Source: Bryum argenteum (lineage: Eukaryota; Streptophyta; Bryopsida; Bryales; Bryaceae). From it: a stretch of 64,000 nucleotides of DNA. The position numbers and the translations under genes are program-made. Shown here in pieces: positions 21,258 to 33,062 of this stretch. The notes below the pieces were generated by a model, which saw only the letters and a program-made list of their open reading frames with translations, had not been told where the DNA came from and ran no database searches. Position 1 is the first letter of the stretch; the number at the start of each line of letters is the position of its first letter. Where the stretch lies: NCBI GenBank assembly GCA_037043015.1, contig CM073321.1, positions 4,980,001 through 5,044,000 on the forward strand. The letters are read 5' to 3'.

Positions 21258-21556
21258 AGGTAAGCATGCTTACGCTGTAAACCACGTTTCTGTTGTTACT
21301 CATGATATGAAATTGTTTTTCGTAGAGTAGTCAGATTTTGAGAACACAACGACTACGTGTTGTCATGTACTGATAGATCGTGACTAACAGTAGTCATACC
21401 CTGAGACCATAGGACTAACAGCAATCATATGCAGAGAACGCATAAGTAGGACTCCTCATTCTCAGCGAAATGAGGACTAACAGTGGTCTTACTCTGGAAC
21501 ATGCATGTTAGTAATGATAGTTATGTTCTGACGTAGGATGTGTTCTTCATCGCAGA
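21258..21556. other. Second TNP2 intron, carrying family-B repeats
   Basis: GTAAGC...ATCGCAG intron with GTGACTAACAGTAGTCATAC and related words. Repeats stay within the intron. Confidence 0.75.
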
Positions 21557-22526
21557 CTCTCATAATCAGGCATGTGCTGGATCCCATGCACTGCGAAAAG
21601 AATCTCTGCGAAACACCATGAGGATAATATGGGGATTGAAAGACACACTCAAATTCCGTCTAGACATGAAGGAGGCCAACATACGCCCCGAACTGCACCC
21701 TCAACACGTCGGGAGTGATACCATCGTACTAGCGGCTGCTCCTTACGTTCTTACGAAGGTGGAGAAGGCGACATTCATCAACACTATCCAGAACTTAAAG
21801 ACTCCCAGCCATTACGTGGGGCAGTTATCGAAGATGGAGACCTTCGTGGGTTTAAGTCACATGACTACCACATCATGATGCAGCAAGTCATCCCTTTGTG
21901 TCTTCGGACATTATTAACAAAAGATGTTCGGACAGCCATCATTCGGATATGCAAGGTATTTGTGCGACTATGTGAGAAGTCCGTGGATCCGTCAACAATG
22001 TCCGATTTGGTGGAGGAAACAGCAGTGACCATGTGCATGATGGAAAAAGTATTTCCAACGTCATTTTTTTGATGTCATGTCACATCTTCCAATCCACCTA
22101 GTGCAACAATTAGCCATTTGTGGCCCGGGGCATACACGCTGGATGTACCCTGTGGAACGGTATCTCAAAACCTTAAAGGGATATGTACGGCAATGAGCGA
22201 AACCGGAGGGCTCGATGGCACGAGGGTATATCATGGAGGAGACGCTCGGATTCTGTACGGAGTACATGAAGAACTGCAGCATGACGACACGGCATGTATG
22301 GGACGACAAAGAGGAGCCTACTATGAATGATGAAGTTCTAGAGGGGAACGGGAGACGGCGCTTACTCTCTTCGGAACTGCAGCAATGGATCCATGATTTT
22401 GTAATGAACAACGCTGAAATCATCGAAGACTACAGAAAGTATGCACCAAATTCTCTCTTGGAACTACACGGAACTTGCGCTCACAGTACGGAAACATTTA
22501 TGTACAGGATATCGTGCAAAAGTTGA
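21557..22526 (+). pseudogene. TNP2 transposase, C-terminal part (DUF4218-like)
   Basis: After the acceptor the sequence reads RHVLDPMHCEKNLCE, then after a 1-nt shift TMRIIWGLKDTLKFRLD, RPELHP, MQQVIPLCLRTLL and MMEKVFPTSFF. A second shift in a T-run leads to HLPIHLVQQ, TRWMYPVERYL, PEGSMARGYIMEE and FCTEYM. These are conserved blocks of the TNP2/DUF4218 region. A TGA at 22194 stands where the family has Arg in the NRAxPEGS block. At least two frameshifts and one stop disable it. Confidence 0.85.
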
Positions 22527-22740
22527 CTACGCGTAGTCATTACTTGAACGGGAACATCCATGCGTAGTCGTATTAGCCCCTAGTTTTATTTTGGAATGTG
22601 GTCATGCGTCGGCTAAGGAGTATGTCTGCACATAGTCATTTTTCCGCTGCGGAATGACTATGTATAGTCATAGACCATCTGTAAGGGCCTACAAATAGTC
22701 ATAGGCCATATGAAAAGGCCTACAGATAGTGGTCATTGTA
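22527..22740. repeat. Family-B palindromes between the TNP2 and DUF4216 exons
   Basis: Includes GACTACGCGTAGTC, GAATGACTATGTATAGTCAT and repeats of TACA(A/G)ATAGT. It separates two coding blocks, as the other family-B clusters do. Confidence 0.7.
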
Positions 22741-22819
22741 AAAACAGGCTAATGTGAAATAACGCAGTCGAAGTGCTGGCTTGATACAGGCGTTACGCAT
22801 GTGAAATGAAGCGATGAGA

Positions 22820-23462
22820 GGACGCCCGCAACATATTCCGTCGACATCAAAGGAAGAAACGCGTAGATTACCCCACCGACATACAACACCAGCAATTGAA
22901 TCAATGGTTTTACAATGCTGTATCCAACGATATGGCGACGGGGACAGATGTCTCCGCGGACATCCAAGCGTTGCTGACCTCCCCTTCAGTCCAGGCAAAG
23001 GGATACAAGTCGATGTACGTATATGGAAATCATATCTGTGTACGTGGAATAGAAGCTGATATAGCCACATGTGACAACGCAGTAGCAGCTACGTTCCTCC
23101 AATCTTGTCGCGCTAGTTCGCATGACCGCAATCTGGAGTACGTGGGGTGGGTGGACGAAATTCTCAGCGTGGACTACGGGAAATTTGAAGTTGTGGTGTT
23201 GTACTGTACGTGGGCACAAGCAAATAGAAGGGGAGCTCGTGCTACAATGAAAACCGACGAATATGGATTCACATTGTTCAGATTTGATCGGTTGGTTCCA
23301 TACTCAACGGACTCCTTCGCATTTCCCCTTCACGTACACAAGTATTTTTCTGCGATGAGGAAGAGAACAGTGGATGGAAAGTCGTTTTACGCCGACAGCC
23401 ACATGGTGCAAGAGTGGAGTCAAGAGCTGCGGGAAGACCGGAATTGCAAAGTCTACGGTTAG
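22820..23462 (+). CDS. DUF4216-type C-terminal exon of the CACTA transposase
   Basis: Open frame with NQWFYNAVSND at its start and YVGWVDEILSVDYGKFEVVVLYCTWA, DEYGFTLFRFDRL and FAFPLHVHKYFSA further on. These correspond to the DUF4216 domain that follows DUF4218 in plant TNP2 proteins (YYG.I..I..L.Y, vLFkC.W, GFt.VN). No internal stop from about 22848 onward. The function of DUF4216 is not known. The upstream boundary is approximate. Confidence 0.75.
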
Positions 23463-25300
23463 GTAGAGCCCAAGAGTATGAGGGCCTGAAACCTCACTAC
23501 ATACTCGTGGAAGCAGATGTGAGGTTGAATTCCGGTGTTCCGGTTCTAACTCACAAGTTGGGCCGTGGGGGGGGGAGTGCAAACAATTTGACCTTCCAAG
23601 CAATAGACAACCTTTTACCAGAGAATTAAGAGTAAGACTCCACCAATTGTTAGGTTGGGAGGCTCAAATTGCCTCCAATCAATCACTAGGGCTTTGGGCT
23701 CAATTATGGGGATCAAATGAGTCAAACAATAACCAAAAACCTCCAAATTGCATCAATTCAAAAGACTACAGCACTAATCTAGCATATGAAAACTAGAATT
23801 GCAATACTAAACATCAACAAATAAATTCAACCAACCACACAAGCAAATTCAACCAACCAAACAAGCAAATTTAAACAACCAAACAAGCAATTTCAAACAA
23901 TCAAACAAACAAATTCAAACAACCAACAAGCAAATTCAAGCAACGAACAATGCAAAGAACACAATATTTTTTGGGTGACTAAAGCCACCAAATTTTAAAG
24001 TAATATTACTTCTCTAACCACACACACTAAACCAATTGCATAAAACACTCAAACATCAAGGAATTGAGAAGGGATGGGCTCCCTTCATGTTGCCTCCGGC
24101 CACTACTGGACCCTCCTTCACTCCAACGGCTATGGCTCCTTGTCCGTTACTTCAAATCGAGCGTGCAAGGTGTCCTTGGAAAGGGGACAACCTGATCTAC
24201 GTCACCCCAAAATTTCAGCTCCAGAAACGTTGGAGGTCGAGTGCTACCATCCTTCAAAGTTCTGTTGCTCCATTCGGCGGCTGCAGCACCCTTGCTCCTT
24301 TCAACGGCTATAACTCCTTGTCTGTTGCTTCAAATGCAGCGTGCAAGGTGTCTTTGGATAGAGGACTTTGATGCGCTCCTCTTCTCTAAAGGGCGTGCGC
24401 AAATTCGTCTCCAGCTGACTACTACGCCCCTCCAAAGTCGGCAGATCCAGCTCCGAGTTGGGAGATCCACCTCTCCTCCTTCTCCTCCTTCCCCTCCTAC
24501 CTACACACACTCAAACACCACCACCAAGCACCCCACACCCTCTTCTAACGTATTTTCTTCATCATGTAGTTCAAATCATGTCTCTTCCTACAAAAACACT
24601 CTCATCCTCCTTCTCACCTCACACACAACACACACCCAAAAAAATTCTCTCTCCTCCCCAAAAAACTTCTAACCCTAACTCCCACCCTCTCTCCCTATTT
24701 GGAGACTTGGATGGGGCGAGTTTCATCCCTTTCGCACGGATGAAACTTTGTTCATCCGGCAGTTTATCCGCAAGATTTTACCAATTCTCTAGCTTATTAC
24801 CTAGGAGGAAACTTGAGCAATTTATGAATGATAATAAATCAGTAAAACATAAGTAAAACATGTCATGAAACTTTGACGTAATTTAATATTACTAATTTAG
24901 AATAGAATAACAACCACCGGGCCATCTAAGTAGACCCCTCCAATTATCCTAGAAATTCCGGAAACCGAAGGAATTAGCCTAAATGCCCCAATTGGGGTTT
25001 TGAACGTAAAAATATTATACTTGCGCTTGTAGATAGTGTTTCGAACAAGCGTGAACCGTTTCGGCGGTTCACAGCAGAAGTACAAGCTCATGATCACGGC
25101 ACTGCTATAAGATTGACCACAGAAGAAGCACAACAAAACTTGTTGGATTCCGAGTAGGATGCAGAGGAGTGATAGGAAGCGTTGTCGGTATATACGGTCT
25201 TGTAGTACGCGTAGTGTGAGAGATAGTGTGGACGAGTACTGATGAGAATCGGCTACATGTTGATTTTCGTCGTATGAACAATTTACTCCTAATTTTAGTC
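23463..25300. other. Non-coding interior of the element, with simple and duplicated repeats
   Basis: At 23815-23945 short CAA-rich units (ACAAGCAAATTCAA-like) repeat in tandem. At about 24129 and 24306 two diverged copies of a ~50-bp block (CTCCTTGTC..., CGTGCAAGGTGTC...) occur within a longer duplication. Poly-pyrimidine sequence follows to 24700. No domain is recognised in any frame. It could be another TE nested in the CACTA element. Confidence 0.5.
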
Positions 25301-25341
25301 ATATTTGTTGAATCAATGAGTGTATAAAAAAACCCTTGGAG

Positions 25342-25990
25342 TGACTAAATTATGAGTACCGTAGTCATAAGACAGGTAGGAATTTAGTGTAGACAAGAAA
25401 TTAGTCTTATTAGCGGAGATCAAAAAAAATTTAAAAACAAAAAAACAACTAACTGCCTTTTGACTAAGTTCTGACTACGACAATCATAAGGCAGGTAGGA
25501 ATTTAGTGTAGACAAGAAATTAGTCTTATTAGCGGAGATGAAAAAAATTAAAATAAAAAAACTAACTGCCTCTTGACTAAGTTCTGACTACGACAGTCAT
25601 AAGGCAGGTAGGAATTTAGTGTAGAAAAGAAATTAGTCTTATGAGTGGTCGAAAACAGAATAAAAAAAAACTGCCTTTGACTAAATTCTAACTAGAGGAG
25701 TCATAACGTAGGTGGGAATTTAGTGTAGACACTCAATTAGTCTTATGGGTGGTCGAAACCACTTATTATAAAACTACTCTAATGACTAAGTTATCACTAC
25801 GGTAGTCATAAGGGAGGTGTGAATATAGTGTACATAGTAAATTAGTATATAGAATGGTAGAAAACGAAATAAAACATACGGATGTGGTGACTAAGGGATG
25901 ACTACAGTAGTTATAAGACAGGTAGGAATTTAGAGTAATCACGAAATTAGTCTTGTGAGTAGTCGGAACCAAAATAAAAAAACCATTCCG
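25342..25990. repeat. Right subterminal tandem repeats of the CACTA element, six units
   Basis: Units of about 104-119 bp begin TGACTAA at 25342, 25461, 25574, 25678, 25783 and 25888. Each carries a (G)ACTAC..AGTCATAAG core, AGGTAGGAATTTAG and AGTCTTAT. This is the layout of CACTA subterminal repeats. Confidence 0.85.
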
Positions 25991-26320
25991 GTAGTCAGAT
26001 GACAACAAGAAAATCATGCGTAGTCGTATCGCTGCCCAAAACCGTAGTCAAGACGATGACTACTCTAGTCATATGCCTGCCCGGACGTAAATAACCACGT
26101 TCTTAGCGTTCCCCACCCGTAAAATCATCGAGGTGCCTAAAAAATCTGACTCCGAATAGTCGTATGACTACAAACATGACTAAAATATGACTAAAATATG
26201 ACTAAAATTTTTACTCCCCCCTTAGCTGACAAAGTATTTTCGATCTAAATATGCATTTGACTAGCCAGAGTCAGAATTGGGACCATAGTCATTCGCGAAT
26301 AGTCAGAATTGACACCCTTT

Positions 26321-26330
26321 TCTATTAGTG
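26321..26330. mobile_element. Right terminus of the CACTA element
   Basis: CTATTAGTG is followed directly by sequence that reads as the middle of a retrotransposon gag gene, suggesting insertion into gag. Confidence 0.55.
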
Positions 26331-26549
26331 TTCTTGCAGAAATTCCGAAAGCTGAAAACAAGCTCCGAAATACTACTACGAGCTTTAGGAAACATCCAGC
26401 AAGAAAGAAACAAACATGTCGACAAATTTTACGACAAGTTTAAACAACTAGCTGTCACATCCCTTTCCAAAGGATGCCCGAACACCGTGGTGAGCCAAGA
26501 GGACCCTAGGAGTGACGCCCTCGGCTTAGCAAGAGACAAGGTGAGGTGA
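26328..26549 (+). pseudogene. Retrotransposon gag fragment
   Basis: Encodes FLQKFRKLKTSSE, then LGNIQQERNKHVDKFYDKFKQL. This resembles the conserved gag stretch of plant LTR elements in which a Gln-Glu-rich block precedes FxxRFxxL. The upstream part of gag is missing, replaced by the CACTA end. No LTR or primer-binding site could be tied to it. Confidence 0.5.
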
Positions 26550-27460
26550 TTGAGGAGAGTCCCGAGAAAACAGCACGCAATAGCGTTGTGCTTGGGACAA
26601 ACTTGGTCGTGTGCCTTACATGTTTGGAAACCTTGTTCAAGCATACACCCATGGGTCCAAAGAACGCGTGATTTGGAGTTGTGAGTCATGAGATATGGCT
26701 CTCCAAAGTTGGAGCGCGTTCCGGGACACTCCGGGACTCGGGAGTGTTGCCTTTCGGGACTCCATGTGTCTACCTTTGAGTAGGGTAGCTGGTTGCATAT
26801 TGCTGGAAAGCTAATGACAAGGGCTTTCTAGAATGCTAAGGCTTATAATGAGCAAAGCAATAGTCTAGGAGATATGGCTCTTCAAAGTGGTCGGGACTTC
26901 TGGACTCGGGAATATTGCCTCCCGGGACACCGAATGTTCAGAGGGGCATATCTCCCTTGGGACATTTCCAATTGGCGCAAGTAGGTAGTTCATCAATATC
27001 TACTCAAAGAGTAAATGTTAAAATGGGCTCACACGTCCCATTTGGATACTTGAGCTAGGAGCTAGCCCGAGGAGAAGTTACAGCCCGTTTTTGAGGCTAA
27101 GGCAAAAACGGGTGGTCTTGCAAAAAGAAAGTGTGTCACGGAAGGCCCCTCAACACAAGAGGGGGGGGGCCTATGGAAGACTCCAGAGAGTACTATGAGG
27201 AGGGGTGGTCTCTCTCCTCACTTGCACATGGTGCCATGAGGAGCCGGGGTGGCTCCAAGCAGGGTTGTCTTGCTAGACACAGACGGACGTCAGACAGACA
27301 CGACATGTCAGACATACATTGAGCCTCAGAATGTCTAATAGAATCTACAGAATCTTTTTTTACCCTGGATTTACCCTGTCCACGTTGCATCCTACGTGGC
27401 TGCCACGTGGCATGTACAAAAAAGAATACGATTCGCGATCGCGCCACGTAGGGATCGGAC
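26550..27460. other. LTR- or TE-like non-coding DNA
   Basis: Contains repeated CGGGACT(C) and GATATGGCTC words near 26690-26950. No domain. It could be LTR or leader of the gag-bearing element. Confidence 0.35.
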
Positions 27461-27720
27461 CGGCGGTCGTGTGTCATCTAGACCGCTGGTCGCTTTGGCG
27501 ACCGGCGGTCGCCTTAGCGACCGACGATCGCCCATGGTCGACCGACGATCGCCCATGAGCGACCGACGATCGCCCATGAGCGACCGACGATCGCCCATGG
27601 TCGACCGACGATCGCCCATGAGCGACCGACGATCGCCCATGGCAACCGGCGGTCTCGCTGGACTGGCGGTCGCCTATTCTGGCCCCTGGACCGGTGGTCG
27701 CCTAGGCTGGCCTTGCATTG
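27460..27720. repeat. Family-C GC-rich array, 21-bp units
   Basis: GACCGACGATCGCCCATGA-type units repeat about every 21 bp from 27519, flanked by GACCGGCGGTCGCC units. Long frames on both strands (MGDRRS repeats) are repeat translation. Confidence 0.9.
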
Positions 27721-28115
27721 GAGGCTTCCCCCGAGTAGAATAAGTAAATTTTTTTATCCCACATTATCCAAAATTCTTCCGTTCACGTTTTTAAACGTAG
27801 ATGAAGCATTAAGAATTCAAGATGAAACAAATTACAACAATCCACAAACCCTTGAAGAAAAGGCTAACATCTACCATGAGGTTTGAAACTCATGTAACAC
27901 AAAATGTGGTGACATACATACGTGACTAGTGTAAAAAGGGAACATAATTATAAGAGTTGCAAAAATCTATTAGATTTGGAACAATATGTCAAAAAGTAGA
28001 TTGTATATATTGCAAGTATAAATTGTGAATTACATAGCTAAATGAGCACTCAATGACGTGAGATGGTCATCCAAAGGAGTCTATGAATTGCAAGAAGATA
28101 TACTGATATTATAAA

Positions 28116-29684
28116 CTAATAACTGTCCTCTCTAAATACAAGCTCCGGTGGAAGCATATGATATGGTTTCGCCATCAAGCGGTTCACCACCTCCGAACAG
28201 GTCATTCTCTCATTTAATTCATGCCTGGTCATTGAGGACACCTTCGTTAGGAATGAATCTCGCACCGTCGAATTCGGTAATAATTCTTCGTCGAATTCGT
28301 TATACACACCAATCAGCTGGATGAGCTTGCCAACCGCATACGAATCTGATGCTACCGTGGTTGGATGTCGAAGTTCTGGATGTTCAAATTTGTATCGTAA
28401 CCTTCAGTCCATAAGTATAGAACAACTCGGGCGCCACCCACCATCGACGTGTCATATCTTCTTTTTTTTTCCGTCGTTCCTGGTATCCGTAACGTGAAGG
28501 TGGTTGTTCTACTATACGAGATGCCATCCCCAATCACACACTCCAATACAAATCTTGGTTCCTCCGAAAGTTGGGAAATGCAATAGTATGTTCGAGGGGG
28601 ATAGGTCGTTGGTAAGAACTCCTGTCTTATGCACGAGATTCATGATGTACACTAAACCCCAAGCTAATTTCATCCTGTGCTGACGGAAAAGGGTAATTCT
28701 GAAAGCCTCCTCTGGAGTGAGACTCGGAACTTCCTTCACTTTCGACCAGTGAAGATGTTTGTCCCCAACCTTCTCATCCAACTTCAACATCTCGTGTAGT
28801 GATCCCCCATTCCACCAATATGAGTAAGCTTCGAATGTCCTTGTATGCAACGCCCAAAACTTGATAATTCCTGGATGATTCAAAGGACATACAAGAGCTT
28901 CTGCAGCAGTCTCTATCCTCCTCTTCTGAATATTCTTGGAAAGCTTTGCTGCAAACTCGACATTTTCTGGAACGTGGTCTACTCCAAGTATCTTCACCTT
29001 CCGCACTAGTCCATGGCCTCCCTCCATATTGCGGCCTGATAGAGCTTCTATCGTAGCGTCTTGAGGAATCCACACTACCCCCGACCCTGTGTCTCGTTCA
29101 AATGTGGCGAGCAAAGCGGTTTTTTCCCATGACTTCCCTCGGGTTTTATTCTTGCTAAGCTTTTGGATTGTGGGTTGCCACCAATCCATCTTGCGTTTAA
29201 ACTGGTCCTCCTCTTGTGTTAGACGCCTCGTTCCAAATCGCTTCTTCCACAACTCCTTTACATTGAAGATGCATTGTTCAACTGTATTATCCATCCACAA
29301 CTCGTATTGCGAATGATAATCCACATCTTGGTATTCATCCGTTTCCTCCATGGCCTTCAAAATTACTGCTGCCAATTTCTTCTTCAGTCTCTCTTTGCCC
29401 GTGCTAACATTCATGAGGTAGTTGTGCTCTAGGAATTGAGCCTCCGTTTCCTCATACCAATCCATGCATGCTTTTTCCACAAACTTAGTATGATCTGTTG
29501 TTGGGAATCCGGGTCTGTCTTCTTTTGGGTGTCTCCTCTTCCTCTTATGGCCTCCACTTCCACTAGGTTGTTGCATACCAAGGTCTGGTGCAAATGTTTC
29601 GGGGGCATCCAGATCCCATGCTCGTTGTCCCTTCCCGTGCTTTTTGGATTTACTCATCGTTGAAAATCTTGAAAAAACCGGCAA
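28116..29684 (-). pseudogene. Protein-kinase-like gene with a frameshift after the DFG position
   Basis: The N-terminal ~190 residues are charged and include a Trp-rich helical stretch. A kinase fold follows: glycine loop GGHGLVRKV, Lys in FAAKLSK, CPLNHPGIIKF, hinge YSYWWNGGSL, a catalytic loop LTNDLSPSNILL in place of HRDLKPxN, and CDWG in place of DFG. A 1-nt loss in a G-run near 28527 shifts the frame; the other frame then reads MASRIVE and WWVAPELFYTYG (APE motif). After another shift, SDSYAVGKLIQL and a C-lobe reach the stop at 28116. The Asp of HRD (as ND) and of DFG are kept. Its 5' end faces a GC-rich array shared with the U1 gene at 30295. A captured host-type Ser/Thr kinase is one reading. 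Confidence 0.65.
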
Positions 29685-29829
29685 AAAACCTCCCCCCTGC
29701 TATCAATGTGCACCAAACCCCAAAAACTCCTCAGACGACCCAGCAGTGCGCATCATTAAGACGAGCAAGGACACAGGGGCGGAAGAGAATTCGGTAGCGG
29801 TTTGGGGAAAAGTAATAACAAACCCGCGT

Positions 29830-30165
29830 TGGGGTTTATATATCCTGAGAGACCGGCGGTCGCCCTACGATCGCCACCGGGCGGTCGCCCAGTCCCATTG
29901 CCGCCATACCAGACAAAGGGTCGCCTCGCCCCATTGCCGCGAATAAAGACCGGCGATCGCCCTACGCCCCATTGCCGCCAATAAATGGACCGGCGGTCGC
30001 CCTACGCCCCATTGCCGCTAACAATGCATCGGGCGGTCGCCCTACCTCTCCCATTGCCGCGATTAGCCGCACCGCGTCGCGCTCTCACTGGGACCGGCGG
30101 CCGCCACGCAACGCGATACCTCTATCTGACCGCCGCCGCCGCTTGATTTCTGGTCGCCCCGCGTA
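29830..30165. repeat. Family-C GC-rich array between divergent genes
   Basis: Repeats of GACCGGCGGTCGCCCTACG joined by CCCATTGCCGC at roughly 40-48-bp spacing. It occupies the space between the kinase-like gene (minus) and the U1/RING-like gene (plus). Confidence 0.9.
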
Positions 30166-30294
30166 TATATTCCCCATAGTACCTAAACTTGTCATTTGGG
30201 TTTCTCGGCCTAGCGTTGTCTTACATCCATTGAATTGGTCGCATGCTCGTGCGGGGTAGGTAATAACTATTTGCCATTTTTGGCTATTTCATCC

Positions 30295-32628
30295 ATGGCT
30301 ACTCTCGGCCAACTTCGGAAGGAAGAGAACGACAAGAAGAGGAAGAGGAAGGGCGCTCCACAACGGAAAAGATTACACGTGCTTCAAAATCCAAATAAGC
30401 TTGCCTTCAGAGGTTGGGAAGATGAACCAGATATGTGGACGATGGCCACTTGCGAATCGTTCATTGAATGGTGTCACATTGACAAGAAATTCCCTGTCTC
30501 GTCACCATTTTCACCGGCGCACCAACAAGGCAAATCTTAAGTTTTGCGAATGCCCAAACTTCAAGCAACGATGCATTGAGGTTTACCAAGTCCTGTATGG
30601 CATGCCATCTGTGGAGCGCAACGAGGTTCCATTGTTTCTTGCTCGTGGAGTATACGCCGAGGTTGCTCTTGGTAAACGAGTGGATTGGACAATCACAAAG
30701 AGGGGAAGCATGTAACACGACCTTCAACGAGTGACATTCCGACAGGCATTCTAAGATTCCCTGACGCTCCTAATGGTGGCATGGCGGTGATGAGGTCTAT
30801 TACCAAGGCTATGGAAGAGGCTGCCCATCATAGTGCTACATCGGAAGAGGACGATGACTCAGATGGTTCGCGGCCTCGTAAGGCGGTGCGTCAAGTTCGA
30901 CAACCTCTTCCTCCCGCCAGCGTTGTGATTGATGCGGATCATCGTCGTAATTTACGTGGCGCGCGTTCTCGAAATAGGTGGCTCGCCCCTCCAATAGCAA
31001 GTAATCATCCACCCGTAGTAGAGCCCCATGGTACTTGCATCTTACCATTGGAAGAACTTGACTCATCTTCTGATCTCAAAGCTCTTCTGAAGAGTAAAGA
31101 CGACGTCATAGCAAGATTGGAAGCGGATCTCGAAAAAAAACACGAGCAATGTATGAGGAGAAGGTGAAAGAAGGGGAGCAGCTTTCCGTGGAATATGCAC
31201 GCATGCGCGAGAAGATGCAAGAACTATCTCACGCACGTAACATTCGTGGAGATGTAGAAAAATCTGACATGGCGGATGTTGATAGAGTTGTCTTCAACCT
31301 TACAGAGGACTTGGCATTTGGAGAAATGTCACCGCAACGCCCTACATTGCGCCGTCCTGTGAAAGCTCAAATGCATGTGTTGTTAATATGTCGGGCCTCG
31401 AACGAGAAGAAGATGTACGATGTGATTCTCAAGATTCTTTATCTTTACACCGTTCCCCCTATTCGTAATCCCCTTTCATGTCGCCTGATGGATACAACTC
31501 CTTATTAAAGGAAAAGCAACAACTGCAAGCTCGTTTGGAGCAGTTGTCTGCCACTTACTACCATTGGAAGGTGGCATGTATACTTTCGGTGGATAGAGGG
31601 AGACAAGTTGCAGCGGAGCTAGAGAAGATCGATAAGAATTTTACTAGTGGAGCTGGTCGGCGAACGTTTGGTATAACCTCGTGGCCGAGTGTGGATACAT
31701 TGTTTGATAATCTTCCTATGATGGACATCAAGATGCAAGATGACACTTCTACAGAGGTTGTAGATTGGAGCAAGGCCGGGTGGAATTTCAAACACCACAT
31801 GTCGGCACATGTTAATGTAGAATCCAAGACATTATTGTGGCCCAACCCTCCGCAGTTTTGTATTGGATCACTCTACGTGTCCCATATGCCTAAACCATTT
31901 GGACCTGAGGGTGGATGGGCTTTAGGCTCTTGTGTCCATATGTATCATCCGCAGTGTCTTTTTTAGTTCATTGTTTGACTCAAAGTCGTTGTGCTATATG
32001 CAAAGCGCCTTTTCACGAGCGGTTCTACGAGATGTTCAATCTAAGAACTTATATGCCGCCTTCTTGGGAACACAATGCTGAGACTACTGACGAGGTTCGA
32101 TTCTGGGGTAAAGACCTTATTTGGAGTTGGCGTAGAGGTGAACATGATCTCGAGAAGAGTACTCCTAGCTCCCAATTGAATTGGGAGACTGACCCAAACG
32201 AGATTCTAAGAGTTGCTCCAATACTTGCCGGACAAGGTCCACAGCATGAGGGTAATCGGATGTTCTTCTTCCAATGCCTTGGAGGCTATTTTGATGTGAG
32301 CTCTAATACATTCAAGTGGGGGCCCCATCCAATGGGACATCGATGGAATCAATATGGGAAGAGAGTAACCGACGGTGAAGGTCGTGCCTCCATGGAAGAT
32401 TTGGAAGAGTGTCAATATGCTGAGTCTACTTGGGGGCCACGATACCAGTCTCAAGCTCTAGACTATTTACTGGATGTACATAGTCCCCTTACAAGAAGGA
32501 CTTTGCAGGACTTGAAAGACTCTAGAGTTTTAGATCTGATCTTAAATGCAGATGGTCCATTCAATCGAACTCGTGCAAAGCGCAAACTTCTTGTTGGAGA
32601 ATGCTCCAACCCTCAGCCTAGTGAATGA
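30295..32628 (+). pseudogene. U1-family gene with coiled coil and RING-like C-terminus, frameshifted
   Basis: Begins MATLGQLRKEENDKKRKRK, then the U1 core: NKLAFRGWEDEPDMW, CESFIEWCHIDKKFP, CIEVYQVLYG and LARGVYAEVALGKRVDW. A Ser/Asp-rich linker, a coiled coil (about 31060-31260 and 31480-31560) and a long C-terminal region follow. Near 31855-32040 it reads CIGSL, GSCVHMYHPQCL and RCAICKAPFHERFYEMF, spaced like a RING-H2-type zinc finger, then YMPPSWEHN. The coding potential moves through all three frames at about 30500, 30700, 31150, 31500 and 31930, so this copy is decayed unless unseen introns restore it. I do not recognise the U1 core as any named family. RING-type fingers usually act in ubiquitin transfer; that role is inference. 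Confidence 0.5.
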
Positions 32629-33062
32629 TAATTATGATATTGTGAATCCATACACTCGAGCATAGCGTATGGTTTTAGCTATATAGGACTATATTTCATT
32701 ATAGTATTATCGAGTGGTAGCTTTTTGCGCAACAATGTATCTCATTTCCTATTGTACTACTTTTTGCATCGATTAAATCAATGGTATGTATTTGGTTCGC
32801 TCCTTTGCTTGTGGTCTATCGATTGTACTTTGTCAGCTTTTATTGTATCTTACATCTTCATAGTCCATATAACCCGCCCAACCCCTTGTACCAATGCACA
32901 AACACGTACTTACGCATGATGAAAGGTAAAAACAAACTTCCATATATAAAGTGTATGCGAAAAAGTACATAGAAGAAATTACGTACACTTTCCCTACACC
33001 TGAATAACGTTAATCAAATATCGTTTGGTGAATGTTGGGGGTGTAAGTCCATCGCCTCTACG
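32629..33062. other. AT-rich spacer between convergent U1 genes
   Basis: Tail-to-tail intergenic DNA between the plus-strand gene ending 32628 and the minus-strand gene ending 33063. Nothing recognised. Confidence 0.5.

Larger units (their letters stand above)
17263..26330 (+). mobile_element. CACTA (En/Spm) transposon with TNP2, DUF4216 and a SET-domain frame
   Basis: The coding content (TNP2 transposase then DUF4216, same strand) identifies an En/Spm CACTA element. The right end is well supported: sequence just before 26330 ends CTATTAGTG, as CACTA elements end TAGTG. A matching left end, CACTACTAGA, occurs at about 17270 and agrees with the reverse complement of the right end (CACTAATAGA) in 9 of 10 bases. 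The flanking trinucleotides (CTT left, TTC right) do not match, so the left end is provisional. Subterminal DNA on both sides is rich in GACTA/TAGTC palindromes, as expected for transposase-binding subterminal repeats. Frameshifts and stops show this copy cannot make an intact transposase. Confidence 0.6.

Noticed and set aside
27392-27743. Coding genes for MGDRRS-repeat proteins on both strands
   Set aside because: They are translations of the 21-bp GC-rich repeats; mirror frames exist on both strands.
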